In this document: one piece after another, positions 34,177 to 46,672 of the stretch
Layout of the letters: the number at the start of each line of letters is the position of its first letter
Position numbering within the stretch: position 1 is the first letter of the stretch
NCBI GenBank assembly: GCA_035610365.1
Contig: CM069438.1
Location: 34,279,869 to 34,343,868 of the forward strand
DNA length: 64,000 nucleotides
Direction of reading: 5' to 3'
From: Aquatica leii
Taxonomy: Eukaryota > Arthropoda > Insecta > Coleoptera > Lampyridae
The notes under the pieces: generated by a model
Database searches by the model: none
Told to the model about the DNA's origin: nothing
The model's input: the letters and a program-made list of their open reading frames with translations, nothing else
Translations under genes and position numbers: made by a program

Positions 34177-37041
34177 TTACAATTTTTGACGTTTATGTCG
34201 TTTTCGAAGATTATATCGTTTGAGAGAAATGGTATCAGAAGATATCGTAGAATCTGAATCAGATGCAGCAGAATCTCCACTAACATTCAAGTTATCAGAG
34301 TAAGCAGGTTTCAAATCTTTAGCGTGAAATATGCCTATTCTTTTTCCTAAAGAATCAGCTAATTCATAAGTCCAAGTAGATATAACCTTTTTTATTTTAA
34401 AAGGACCTAAAAATTTAGGAGCGAGTTTAACATTCAGAAATTTAGAAGCATCAGATAAGACAAAATTTCGTTTCCACACAGAATCACCTTTCGTATAGGT
34501 GACCGTGCGTTTGCGTAAATTATAGCGATCTTGAGTACGTTTCGTAGAACGTTTCATGTTAGCAAGAATATCAGTACGCAAATTTTCATAAAATTCTTTA
34601 GTACGGGTTGTAACAGCAGGATTAGTATCTATGGAAGGAATTTCATCATCTAAAGGAGTTTTTCCAAAGAGTATGTGTTCTCGACCACAGAACGCGAAGT
34701 AAGGAGTATAACCAGTTATCTCATGTTTGGAAGTCCTTATGGCACAGACAATTTTAGATAGGTTAACATCCCATGTACGTTGGTTTTTTTTAAATATATG
34801 AAGCGATCATGGTTTTCAAAACCCTATTAACCCGTTCGGTAGGATTAGCTCTAGGATGATATTTAGCTGTATATAGTATTTCTGTTTGATAGTTTGAGCA
34901 TAATTTAGAAAATTCTTTGCTACGAAATTGTACACCACTGTCAACGATGAGATATTGAGGAGTACCAAATAATAAGAATATCTGTTCTTTCATAATCTTA
35001 CAAATTTTTGAGGCAGTAGCAGTACGAAGTGGATAGAAACATGGAAATTTAATAAAAGCGACAACGAAAATATAGAAGTTAGCTTTAAAGGAGCGAGGTA
35101 AAGGACCGACAATATCACAACTTAACACTTGCCATGGGTGAGTGGGAGTTGCTCTAGAAGAGAATAAACCGAGTTGTGCTTTTTGTTCAACTTTGTGAGC
35201 AGCACAGATATGGCAGTTACGAATATAACGAGCAATATCGGCACGAAGATTTGGCCAGTAGAAGAATTTATTAATGCGACTTAAAGTCTTAGTGACACCA
35301 GAGTGACCACAAGTAGGAGGATCGTGATATTGGCGAATGATTGCAATACGTTGGTTTTTAGGAACAACTACTCTCCAATTTCCCAATGAGATATCAGCGA
35401 AATCAGAAGAAGTAACATGTTTGTAAAGCAAATTATTTTCAAGAGACCAGAGAGAAAACTTTTTAGGATTATTAGAAACATTTCCAATCATTTTTAAGTA
35501 CCAGGGATCAGTAATAGGTAAAGTAATTGAAGGTATAGTATTAGTTATGTTAATTTCGCAAAGTTGTGAAAGAGACTCGGAAGATAATTCAGGTACAGCT
35601 CGTGATAGAGCATTAGAAACAACGTGATTATTTCCTTTACGATGTAGAATAAAGAAGTTATACTGTTGGAGGCGTAAGGCCCAACGAGCCAGACGTCCAG
35701 AAGGATTCTGTAGTTTATTTAGCCAGATAAGTAAGTGATGGTCAGTTATGACTGTGAAGTGAGCACCTTCGATATAGACACGAAACTTCTCAACAGTCCA
35801 CAGAACAGCAAGACATTCTTTCTCTGTGGTAGAATATTTGGTTTCAGGTTTAGTTAATGAGCGACTAATGTAGGAATTGACCTTTTCACCATCAAGGGTT
35901 TCCTGACTTAAAACAGCACCTAAGCCATAATTAGAAGCATCAGTTTAAATAGTAAAAGGCAAAGTGAAATCAGGACAAAAAAGTATTGGAACACAAATTG
36001 TTGTTTTAGAAAAGAAAAGGCTTCTTCACATTCAGAAGACCAGACAAATAGAGTATTTTTACAATTTAATTGAGTTAATGGAGCTAAAGCAGTAGAGAAA
36101 TTAGGTATGAAGCGACGGTACCAACTTGCCATGCCAAGTAATCTGCGAATTTCAGAGACCGAAGAAGATTGAGGAATAGAAATGATAGCGCTAACTTTAT
36201 CAGGATCTACAAGTAAACCGTTCCAATTTACAACGTAGCCAAGATATTTTAATTCGGGGAGACAAAAATGATATTTGTTTTTGTTCAAAGTAAGACCAGC
36301 AGTAGACAATTTATCAAAGATTTGAGTTAAAACTTCTAAGTGTTTTTCAAAAGATGGGGTAGCAATAATAATATCGTCAAGATATGCGAAGCAATACGGT
36401 TCTAAATCAGCGCCAAGAATTCGATCTATTAAACGTTGAAAAGTAGCGGAAGAATTTTGTAAGCCAAAAGGCATGCGATGAAATTGATATAGGCCTCTGC
36501 CAGGTATGGTAAATGCAGTTATGGGTTTAGAATTTTGAGTTAGAGGAATTTGCCAATAAGCAAAACGAATATCCAGAGAAGAAAGAAATTGAGCATCACG
36601 AAGGCGGTCTAAAATAGTATTTATGTAAGAAAGAGGGTAAGCATCCGCTTCAGTAACTGCGTTACCTTTTTGGTAGTCAATACAAAAACGATAAGATTGA
36701 TCCTTTTTTCTAACGAGAACAATTGGACTAGATCAGGGGCTTACAGAAGGTTCATCAATTCCTAATTTGATCATAGAATCAAGTTCATCATTAGTGATCT
36801 TACGTAATGCAGGAGAGAATGGGTAGTAACGCTGTTTGATAGGCTCACTGGTTGTACGTATATGTTGTTCTATTAAGCTAGTACAGCCAAGTTTAGTAGA
36901 ATTTAGTACAGGAGAATTGAATAATGATTGTAGAGATTGTTCTTTAGACTCAGAGAGATTAGATCTATCAACTAGATGATTTGTAGTGGATAAGGAGCAA
37001 ATTTCCAAAAGTTCATGAACCAGTCTGTAAATTAGAGACAA
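34177..37041 (-). pseudogene. pol: Gypsy pol polyprotein, lightly damaged
   Basis: Reading from 37041 leftward: N-terminal pol region, then the RT fingers (FCIDYQKGNAVTEADAYPL). The RT palm follows in 35920-36474 with FAYLDDIIIATPS (YLDD present). RNase H follows (TKYSTTEKECLAVLWTVEKF and FTVITDHHLLIWL). Integrase zinc domain in 34790-35491 (GHSGVTKTLSRI, HICAAH) and catalytic core (SCDIVGPLP, IVDSGVQF, NPTERVNR); the usual DNG is DSG. Integrase C-terminus in 34177-34581 (GPFKIKKV). Visible lesions: a TGA before the RT (about 36736), a frameshift near 35980, a TAA near 35944 and a break at about 34790-34580. Otherwise close to full length. Confidence 0.88.
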
Positions 37042-37482
37042 AATCTACTGCTTTCCAAAAATCAATGCCTAAGATAATTGGTTGAGTAATTTCAGGGATG
37101 ACTAAGACTTCTAAAGTGACGGTCTTATTCTGTAGAGTGATAAAAAGATTAACAGTACCAAGAATATAACAAGTTTTACCATTAGCAAGCAAGCAAGCAG
37201 AAGATGATTTAGGTGACGAGCGATATTTTTGTAACGAAAGACCTAAAGTATTTAAGAGGTTCTAGCCTGATTGACCTAAGATAGATTTAGAGCATCCAGA
37301 ATCTAATAAACTTTTAAAAGAGTAGCCAAAAATTGTGATATTAAGATAAGCACGTTCATCTTTGCGGACATGAGCTAGTAGGAAATTCAATAAGTATTTA
37401 TATTGGTCACGTAGCGTAGCAAAAGGAGTGTCCGAGATAAGGGATAGCGACGAGGACTTGACTCAGTCCGAGAACTATAAAT

Positions 37483-37937
37483 TTAGTTTAAAGAAGCGTT
37501 ATTACAGTTTGGACATTTTGGTTTAACGACATTTGGTTTCCTGCAACCATAACAATGAATGGTTTGGGGTTCCGAACAATTTGGAGAGACATGGCCAATT
37601 TTATTGCAGTTCCAAAAAGTAATCGGTGAGTTATTAGAAGTAGAAACAGATGCGGTCGATGGTTTCGAAACAAATTTTTGTTTAGATTGGGCAGTAGTAT
37701 TAGCACCAGTAGAAGAGACGTTTTTAGAAACAGTTGCAGTATCCTTTCTCTTAGGAGTAGACACTACAGAAGCAGCAGAAAGTTTAGAAGTATTAGGATT
37801 ACGTTTAGAATCATGTGAGCTACTAACATTAGTATCAGAAGACGAAGAAGCTATACTTAAATAGGCGAAACTAGGTTCAAGTAAGTGTGATGATTTTTTT
37901 GAAGGTGGAGGTTTAAATGTTTCGACAAAGTAATGAT
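37483..37937 (-). pseudogene. gag: Gypsy gag, C-terminal half
   Basis: Ser-rich linker followed by two zinc knuckles: NCNKIGHVSPNC (first Cys position is W) and CYGCRKPNVVKPKCPNC. The N-terminal capsid part is missing because the 5' LTR deletion joins LTR sequence here; the open frame to 37977 starts inside the LTR. Protease-like sequence should lie at 37042-37480. The motif AYLNITIFGYSFKSLLDSGC can be read there with one stop nearby, consistent with an aspartic protease. Confidence 0.7.
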
Positions 37938-38754
37938 TGACCAAAGCGATGCGAGTTAGATGGAAAAGTAATAACAAGTGGGACCATAGACAATAAGTTG
38001 GTCCGTATAATGAATACGTTAATTACTTACTGAGTACCGATAAGTTCGAATGCTGAAGTTAAGTGAGTAAGTTATATTTGAATAAACAAACAAAGAGTTA
38101 AGGTAAATGTGATTTACAAATTCAGCAACAATTTTAACTGTAATAAGAAAAATGAGTATTTACTAAAATGAATAATTTCAGCGGGCAAGTTAATTAAAAG
38201 TTAAAAGATAAATAATTGATGGTATTGAAGTGAAAGAAACGTAAGTTAAGCTAGTACAATACGTTGATATTGGATTTCCTTGGTTCTTTTTATGTAAATA
38301 AAGATGACAGCTCGACGTTGATAGATATGGAAACCCGGATCGATGGATGCGGCTCCACAGCGCTTAAAAAAATGGCGTAGAAAATTGACAGAAAGTAGAT
38401 CAACCCAAATAGAAAACGCCGTCAAATCCGGCGTCAGTTAAGCAACGATGCGGCACACGTGGTACTTTCGAAGTGCAAATATCCGTAAAGGAATACGTCT
38501 GGTGAATGTCAGCAGATAGCAGAAGTCTTCGACACACAGCAGTTATTTGAAACATCCACTTTATATCCGAATAAATCGAGTTTTATAGAAATTATGGAGG
38601 TTTCAAGGCACAACGAAAATGGCGCACGTTTAGCAAGTTGACGGCAAGTGAACTTCATGAAAATGCACCAATTAGGTAAATAATGAAAATGTAATTGTAT
38701 GCCATCTGACGGTAAAACTAAAGATTGATAGAAATGTGAACAATTTACATAACA

Positions 38755-40998
38755 AGTTGTACTTATTGTTGGCGAGATGCCTATATTTCCAGAATGTTTA
38801 TGCATGCCATAATCAGTTTGGATTTTATTACTGGCGATCTTAGTGCCAGTAGTGCACCTTGACATGATCGATATCGGATCATTTTTGCATGATTTCGAGT
38901 CGATAATGTTCTTGACACACCAGTCAACAGCAGCAACTTTAGCTTGAAAAGGGAACACATATTTATTCAAGGTCAGCAAAAATTGGCTTCCATCGTGCCT
39001 GCCTCCATCCGATTCTTGAGCATTGAGTTGACCCAGTTCTGCAATAGAAGTGTAATGCCTATTTTTTCTATTGCCCTTGCAATTGAGGTGAAGGTAGTAT
39101 TGTCAAATGCTCCTTCAATACCTAGAAAAGCACCCGATGCAATATTATTGTGTTGGATTGCATTTTCGCATCCGCTTACTACTTTATAAATTGCTAGCTC
39201 TCAAGATTAGCATGCATACTGGTTTTAGTACAAAGGCGAAGCATTTAGTGTCCCATCCCGTCCCGTCCTGTATATACCTGGTTTTGGTAAGTACCACTTT
39301 GACAATCTGCCAGCTGTTTGTAATATGTGAAAGTGCTAAGCTGGTTCTAAAAATTTTGCATACTGTGTTTCGCAGAGATAGGTAAATTTCATCTGAAGAC
39401 TGAAAGAGTTTAAACGTATTGATTCGCCATCCTAAGTTTTTAGGATTGATTATTTTTCTCGTTAATTTCCAATTTTTTTTAGGTGTCCGTTTGTTTGGTA
39501 TTTTTAGGTCATGGTGTTTAGAAACTTCAGTTAACGATAAACCCGGGAAGTGTTTTTGTAATAGTTCTTGCAGAGTACCTTCAACCGAAGAAACTCTTTG
39601 TTTTTGGTAAGAATAGAACCCATGTTTCCAGTGCGGTATTTTTTACGTCTTTACAGTACCTTCTCCATGAGTTTCTCTTTGCTTCTTTAATCCCATTGTT
39701 GTATGTTCTGATGCTAGTTCTATATTAATTCCAGTCTCCGCTTTGTTTGGCGGTTTTCCTGTGCGTGACCTTGTTTTATCAAGCTGCTTGTACCACCAAG
39801 AGGGTTGATAGTTTTTGAACAACTGGCTTTAAATACGGATTTTAATATTGTCCATTATTAGTTCTAATTCGTGCTTTGATCTCGCAACTAAAGGACAGTC
39901 CTTGATTTGGCCGGTTAAAGTTTAGATGAACGACTCCCAGTCGGTTTTCGTCGGGTTGCTGTATTCCATCACAAGTTTCTCATCTTATTCAATGTTGAAT
40001 CAAATGTATCTATAATCAGATAAAGAAGGTTTACTTGATACATGCCACATTTTTATTAGTTTGTCCGTCTTTGGACTAGCAACCGTAAGTTCAATAACTT
40101 CAGTGCGCGGCATGGTTATAAACGTAAGCTCTTTTCCGTTATTTATTATCTCTAAATTAGATTTTAGCATAAGTTCTAAACGTTTTTCGCTTCTTGGATT
40201 TGTGTTCGTGTTTCCCCACAAGGTTAGGTGTGCATTGGCATCGCATCCAAAAATCAGCGGTTTGTTGTCTCCGGCGGCAGTGGTTCTATCTGGTCGTAGG
40301 AAAGATAACTAATAATGAACTCACTCCTGATGCTTTTCTCTACTACAGATATTTTAGCTGCCACTAGGTTTTTGAAACATAAATCTCACAATAGCATTAA
40401 GTTTAGTGCATTCTTTATAATGAAGCATGTGCGAGGGTTGTGCACAAGTTTGGCTACAAACAGATATCTAACTGAACAGTTCAACTCTTTTATTGTTTTT
40501 ATGTCGTGTATCACGATATAAGCACTGACGACAGCTGAGACTGCCTTGCAGTCATGTATATTTGTCTAAACAACTTTGGGCATTAGATTAGCCGTCAGTG
40601 CGTTATTTCCGTTTTGAATTCGCATCCATTGCCTCGTCGACATAACTTGTAGCATATGGTTCTATGCTGTTCTTTTTGGAGTCGGCGAGCGCCTGGAGAC
40701 TGATCCTCAAAAATCCGAGATGCAGTTGGTTGGTTAATGCTTTCACCTTCTCCCAGGACCTCTTGTCTATAAACATAACGTATTGGATTTCTTTTTGATC
40801 TAGTTTATTGTTAATCATCCGCCACGTTTTGGTACTGATGTTGTTCTGTATCGATATTATTATCAGTATGATGGCCGGTTCCAGTACTGTTCCCGGGACC
40901 CAAATGACAACCTTTTTAGGTGCAGGAAGGTTTTTGAGATAAATATACCCAATTTCCGTATTTTCTGATTCTCTGTTGAAAACAGCGAACAAAACCAA
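38755..40998 (-). mobile_element. LINE with DUF4780-type ORF1, endonuclease, RT and RNase H, decayed
   Basis: Reading leftward from 40998: ORF1 C-terminal domain (40603-40998: QNNISTKTWRMINNKLDQKE and SLQALADSKKNSIEPY), the DUF4780-like domain of some insect LINEs. Endonuclease from about 40560 to 40000 (HNPRTCFIIKNALN, IFGCDANAHLTLWGNTNTNP, KPSLSDYRYI where SDHR is usual). RT remnants around 39000-39200 (IEGAFDNTTFTSIARAIEKI). RNase H start 38760-38979 (FPFQAKVAAVDWCVKNI). It continues at 32604 beyond the Gypsy insertion. Much of the RT between 39200 and 39650 is poorly preserved. Confidence 0.78.
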
Positions 40999-41595
40999 AA
41001 AAACCCTAATGAAAGTCCTTAATCCGTAAACCTATGGCCTACGACTGGACAGAGTTACAAGGACTACTGTATTAGACTTAGAATCAAAGCGAAGAAACAT
41101 AACAAAAATTTTTATTGCCGTACTTTTAAAAGCCAGTCTCACCGTTGAACCGCAAGGTAAGTCCTTAACTCGTGTTTCAATTCTCGACGTTCCTGCAAAC
41201 CTCTCCGCTGAGCAGGTAGAGGAGGCTTTCTTTTCACATAATTTTGACGATGCTTTCGACGAAATCTTTCCAATGAGCAATTAATAGTCCAATTTCGCTT
41301 TGGCCTTCTGATCAAAGCAAACTGTCACTGAATTCTGGAAGTCTCCCAAGGAGTCTAAAAATTCCTTTTAACATCACGTCGCGTGTACGTCACCTGGAAT
41401 GCGTACAGAGTTAATGTCTATATCTTTTTCTATGCGATATTACTCGGCTATTGTTTTCACTAGTTTAAAGCCCGTCGGAGTGGTTACACTCAGCCATTTA
41501 ACGAACTGTAATATCTATCATTACGGTTGGAAACAATCGTCGTTCATTGGCTTCCGAGTGAGGATGCACGCATTCATCTCCAATATCTTAATAAA
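40999..41595 (+). mobile_element. I/R1-like LINE ORF1 fragment
   Basis: Reads TLMKVLNP, then LRLDRVTRT and LDVPANLSAEQVEEAFFSHN, matching the ORF1 copies at 6260-6600 and 11290-11580. It then shifts into VGVVTLSHL-type sequence. It joins RT-end sequence at about 41596 with most of ORF2 missing. Confidence 0.65.
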
Positions 41596-43106
41596 ATTAT
41601 GCAATCAGCCGTAAACTTAACCAAGAGGCAGTGCAAAAAAAGGATTCTATACTAACTTAAATAAGACAACAGTGATCCCATTTACAAAACGAAGGAAAAT
41701 TGAAACCCCTAGCATAAAGATTGATGAGACAGAACTGTCCTCCTTAACGGAAGTTAATACCTGGCGGTGACACTAGATCAAAAAATAAATTGAGAAAGTC
41801 ACCTGACAAAAACGATTCACAAAGCCATTAGACCATTGTGACCATGTCGACAAATGGTCGGCAAAACATGGGGACTTGAAAGTGAGCAGTTGGATTTACA
41901 AGCACGTAATCAGATCTAGAATTCTATATGCATCTGTCTGGTGGAAGAAAGTAGATCAGAATACAGCTATCACCAAGCTGGCAAAGGTACAGAAGCTGGC
42001 GTGCCTTAACACCACGGGTGCTATGAGAACGACACCCACTACAAAAATCGAGACTCCATTAGAAATCGCTCCTCTGCAAGTGACAATTGTCATTACAAAA
42101 AAGGTAATCTTAAAAGACATTTGGAAGTTTTTCCCAAGCCTACCTTAATGATGACCATGAGCAACATGAATGATGCCATGCAAACAAAAATGTTCTTTGA
42201 CTATAAATACAGAGTCCACATTCCAAACAAAAAACAGTGGAAGAGAGGAGTTCCGGAATATGTGTGGAATGATTCCGAAAAAATGTTACACTGACGGATC
42301 AAAAACTAAAAGCAAGACCAAAATTCAAGAGACACTTATCCCTGACTAGAAACTTTACCGCATTCCAAGCAGAGGTACACGCTATAAACATGCCAGTGGA
42401 ACAGTTGATTAACAGGGGCAAAAGCAATCAAAGGATAAGCATTTTATCAGATAGTCAAGCTGCATTAAAAGCGATTCGTAGTAACAGCTTCAAATCACGG
42501 ATGCTTTACAAACGCCATACCTAAACCAACTGGCAGATAAGAACAAGGTTGAGCCAGGAGCCAGGACATAAGAGAATAAACGGCAATAAAAAAGCAGATA
42601 AACAAGCTAGGAACAATCGAATCCTTTTTTGGACCAATTCCTTCGTTTGACTTCAGTCTTCAGACTTCCAAAAACTTATAAAGAACGGGGCAAACAAAGA
42701 AGTCAACAAGATTTGGAAATAAACTTGAGGTCTCAAACAGTCTAAAAAATCTCTAAATCACAATCAGAAAAAAATAACAAAAATCATGAGAGTAGAAAGA
42801 AGCTGAGACTTCTGCTCGGAGCACTAACGGGACATATCCATTGTAAGTATCATCTTAAAAAGATGGGACTGATGGACGATGACAAATGCTGGTACTGTGA
42901 TAAAGAAGTAAAAGATATAAAACACAGCATCATGAGTTGTCCAACTTTATTGCGAATGATGCAGTTCAACAACTGCTAACCAGAGGATTGATCAACTTTA
43001 TCACTGATATAGACCTCTGCTGAGTTTAATGAGGGGAAACAAAAGATATCTTTTGGTCGCAATGCTTGAGGGAGGCATTCTTCACTTCATCTCATAATAA
43101 TAATAG
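41596..43106 (+). mobile_element. I-like LINE 3' half (RT end, RNase H, zinc knuckle), copy A
   Basis: Aligns with 57829-59366. Contains WIYKHVIRSRILYASVWW and KLAKVQKLACLNTTGAMRTT (41890-42030), an RNase H start (TDGSKTKS, about 42290) and later LSDSQAALKAI (about 42445-42480). Near the end is CWYCDKEVKDIKHSIMSC (42888-42945). It terminates in a short TAA-type tail (ATAATAATAATAG), as in I-clade LINEs. Many stops. Followed by TAACATAGTTCT, the target-site sequence also seen in copy B. Confidence 0.8.
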
Positions 43107-43790
43107 TAACATAGTTCTGCTTCTTTAATTTTTTCTTTCTGATTCCGCATAACACATTTAACTTCTGCTATATACTTAAGTTTCTCCTTTTTATTTTTAT
43201 AGTTTCATAGTTTTGGGGACTATATTTAAAGAAAGTTTTAATTACTAAGGGTCTCAGAGTCCCTGGTTTTTGGCGCTTGCCAAAACTTTTTACTTTTACC
43301 GCCTTGGGCTTGTTGAGTGTTGAGTGTTCACTGAGGAAAACTATTTTTTTCATTTTTTGGTGCTTAGTCATCTCTGCTTTAGGCGAGAAGCATATCTACT
43401 TCTTAAAAGTATCTTTTCTTTTTTGAGACGACTTAGATGTGCTCTAGGCGCTTTGACGACTCTTTTCTGAAAAATCTCACTACTTGGTGTTTCTCACGTT
43501 GGTAAGTTCTTTCTCTTCGTCTGAGTTTGGTTTTTCTACAAAAGTGAGTTGGTTGTGATTTTTAGGGTTTGATCATTGGCGTATGAATACACTGTTTTTT
43601 TTTTAAGTTTTTTCGTGCCATATCGAGGTATTAATTTTGCTGGGAGGAGATTTTTTAGATAGTAGAATGCAAGCTTTCACGGCAGTTGTTTAATGTCGCT
43701 CTGTTTTTTGGGTGTAGCCACGTCACAAAACTTTCACTTAACGTTTTGCTTATCACGCTGTAAGCTTTTTCAGGAGATTTCTAAAAACTA
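43107..43790. repeat. T-rich repeat, right half, copy A
   Basis: Matches 59367-60015 and, from about 43250, the uninterrupted copy around 17060-17440. Lies between LINE copy A and the Penelope-like element. Confidence 0.6.
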
Positions 43791-44887
43791 TTGTTACCGT
43801 CTTGTGTTCCTCGTTATAAACCGTCTTTCGGCTCCGCTTTGCTGATCCGTGTCCGTTCTGATCTGTTGAGTTGCGTTCATAAACGTCTGCTGACTTCTTG
43901 CTTGTTCTTTACGCAGCGTAGATCTCCATGTGTTCCTTAATCTGTATCCTTCCTCACGGTTGAAGTTGTTAAGATTTTTCATTATTTCCAGTAGTTTGAG
44001 TATTATTTGATGGTGATAGTGTCTGCTTCGTGCTAATACCTCTACGTTCCCGTAATTAATCCGGTGATCTCCATTCTCTTGTAGATGTTCCGTTACTGCA
44101 GATTTGTCTGTGCGTCTGAACTAAGCGTATCGTTAATGCTGTTTAACCCTGCATTGAATGCTCCTTCCTGTTTGGCCGATGTAACTCTTGCTGCACATAC
44201 ACTTTAATCTGTATATACCCTTGGTGAGTAGTCTCGGAAGTTGATCTTTATTAAGTGGTATGAACTGATCTATTTTCTATAATGTGCTATAACGTGTAGT
44301 AATGTTCTTCTTTCCTAGAACCTTTTTTAGTCTGTCAATGATTCCGGCAACGTAGGGTAAGTAAGAATTTGTTTCTGACGGTGTCTCCGCAGCAACCTCA
44401 GCTTGTTTTTCTTTCTTCTTCTGTGGTCTAATTAATTTTTTGTTGTAGCCATTTTTATAAGAGCGTCCTTGATGTGTTTGATTTCCTCTGGCTTGTGTTT
44501 TTGATCACTAATTTTATCTGCTCTTTTTAGAAGTGTGTTGATGAAGGATCTCTTCTGTTGTGGATGGTGATGAGCGAATGCGTGTAGATACCGGTCTGTA
44601 TGTGTTTCTTTGCGGTATACGCTATGACTTAGCCTGTTGTTGTCTAGGCGTGTTACCAGAACGTCTAGAAAAGGCAGCGTAACAGTGGTGATCCCATACT
44701 TGCGCCGTTTTTTTGTTCATAGAATCATTCCACAGAAGGTAGGTTGACAGTAAACAGAGTCTGGCCAAGTCGATCAAACCTTGTAAACCTTGTGGCACTA
44801 GTCGTTGTTTAATGATCTCTAACGTTTCTTCCGCTGGTACATTGGTGCAAAGCAGGACGTTTGGGCGCCAGCGATTTGGCGACGGCG

Positions 44888-44972
44888 TTTGGGCGCCGGA
44901 CGTTTGGGCGCCGGACGTTTGGGCGCCGGACGTTTGGGCGCCGGGCGTTTTGGCGCCGTGCGTTTGGGCGCC
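44888..44972. repeat. Tandem 15-bp array in the left MULE terminal repeat
   Basis: Five to six units of TTTGGGCGCCGGACG, with later units drifting (GGGCG, GTGCG). The short ORF at 44861-45055 is just a translation of this array. Confidence 0.9.
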
Positions 44973-45379
44973 CTAATTATGTTATACAAGAACATTTTAC
45001 CAACGCACTTTCAAAACGCTACTTTACATTACCCTTTATGTTATTAAATATTTAAAGTAAATTTTGCAATATCGGCATTTTTTTAATTGTTGTACATTTA
45101 ATCTGGAAAATATTTTAATTATTGCCTTGTCCTGTGATCGGAAGTTAATTAAGAATATTAGTGTAAATCCTTATTAGTGTAAATCCTGATACTTGGAATC
45201 ATTAGGTACCCATTATTATTTGCAAAGATCTTGTTGTGTTGTGTGCTTAGAAATTAGAAAATTTTAGTATTTAAACTTACTCTTCCACATCAGTCTCTTT
45301 AATTGTCTGCAGATATTTGTTACCATAATTTTGTAAGCGTAATAGTGTCCAAGTCTACATTTAATTATGAAAGATACTC

Positions 45380-46672
45380 AAAGTAAGCGGAACAAAAAAA
45401 AAGGTGTTCTATAATGGTTACATGTACGTTTTTGACAAGGTAAGCCAAGATGGAACAAAAAAAATTTGGAGATGTGAGCGAAAAGCGGACAAGACCATAC
45501 AACGGTGGATGACAAATATTTGCGCTCCTGGGGTAACCACAACCATGGTAGTGATGCGGCATGCGTCAGTGTTTCTAAAATAAAAGTTGATATTAAAAGA
45601 CGGGCCGAAAAAATCATGGAGACTCCTGTCCAAATACTTTACCATGCCCTGGAAGGCACTGGGCCTGCAGTTCAAGTGCAGTTGTCCAACAAAGATGCTA
45701 TTAGAAGATTGTGTCAGCGGACGCGAAACCGTATCGCTGCTGCACCCCCAACTCCGATAGATCTGGAAACGTTAGTAATTCCGGAAGCGTACAGACTATA
45801 CAAATGTGTTCCTGGACAATCCGAGATGTTCATATTGAAGGATACCGGATCAGAGCAGCCGGGCTCATTTAAAATATTAATATTTGGGATGGAAGATAAC
45901 GCACGATGGAGCCAGCACATGAAACAAATTGTTATGGATGGAACATTTCGGCAAGCGCCTCCGTTATTCCACCAAATTTACGTTATTTTGGCAAACAGGG
46001 GTGGATTCGTATTTCAAATTTTGTACGCCTTATTGTCAAACAAGCAACGGGGAACGTACAATCGGCTGTTTTCAATTATAAACGAAACGTGGCCGCAATT
46101 TCAACCTGAAACTGTTTCGTTGGATTACGAAATAGCCGTAATTGGATCAGTTGCTGAAGCATTTCCAACAGCACGATTACTAGGTTGCCTGTTTCATCTT
46201 GTTAAAAATTTTAAGAAAAGAAATAGGCAGTCATGGGCTGACGGTACAATATAATACCGATCCCGAATTTGCTCTTTTTGCACGGATGATAGTTGCATTA
46301 GCCTTTACTCCTCTAGATCACATTGATGACGCAATTGAAGAGCTTTCTGCACAATTACCGAACGAATTGCAACCAATTTTAAACTGGTTCGAAGATAACT
46401 ACGTTGGAAGGCGAAATAGAAACCACACACGCAGGAGGGCGTTATTTTCGCCAAATATTTGGAACGTGTACCAAAGAGTGCGTAATAATGAAGATCGTAC
46501 CAATAATTTTGCAGAGGCTGCTTATCGCAGTTTGCAGTGCCAATTAGGTATGGACCATCCGTCGCTGTGGAAATCTATCGACGGCCTGCGAAGCATCCAG
46601 AAAGGACGCGACGCATTGTATGAAAAATTTGTAGGTGGCCGAGCACCTCCTCATAAAAGGGCAAAATACTAA
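45380..46672 (+). pseudogene. MULE transposase with FLYWCH zinc finger, two frameshifts
   Basis: The N-terminus (about 45390-45590) is a FLYWCH-type zinc finger: FYNGYMYVFDKVSQDGTKK, IWRCERKAD, then in the next frame DDKYLRSWGNHNHGSDAA with the final HNH. The MULE catalytic domain follows in 45505-46254: VMDGTFRQAPPLFHQIYVI (first Asp), QRGTYNRLF, SLDYEIAVIG (second Asp) and LLGCLFHLVKNFKKR. A one-base shift near 46224 moves to 46199-46672, which has NNFAEAAYRSLQCQLG (likely the catalytic Glu) and ends in a basic tail (PPHKRAKY). Only two small frame breaks are seen, so loss of function looks recent. It would have mobilised the flanking terminal repeats. Confidence 0.85.

Larger units (their letters stand above)
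32605..38754 (-). mobile_element. Gypsy (Ty3) LTR retrotransposon, nearly complete but with 5' deletion
   Basis: 6150 bp with a perfect target duplication AGTT (32601-32604 and 38755-38758). The 3' LTR is 32605-33853 (1249 bp, TGTTAC...ATAACA on the + strand) and is preceded in minus sense by a polypurine tract TTAAGGGGG. The 5' LTR (37938-38754) keeps only 817 bp. Its inner end, the primer site and the start of gag are deleted, so LTR sequence runs straight into the middle of gag. Pol order on the minus strand is RT, RNase H, integrase. Confidence 0.92.

Noticed and set aside
44861..45055. Open frame with repeated GRRTF/GRRAF peptides
   Set aside because: It is a translation of the 15-bp DNA array in the MULE terminus; a multiple-of-three period keeps any frame open.
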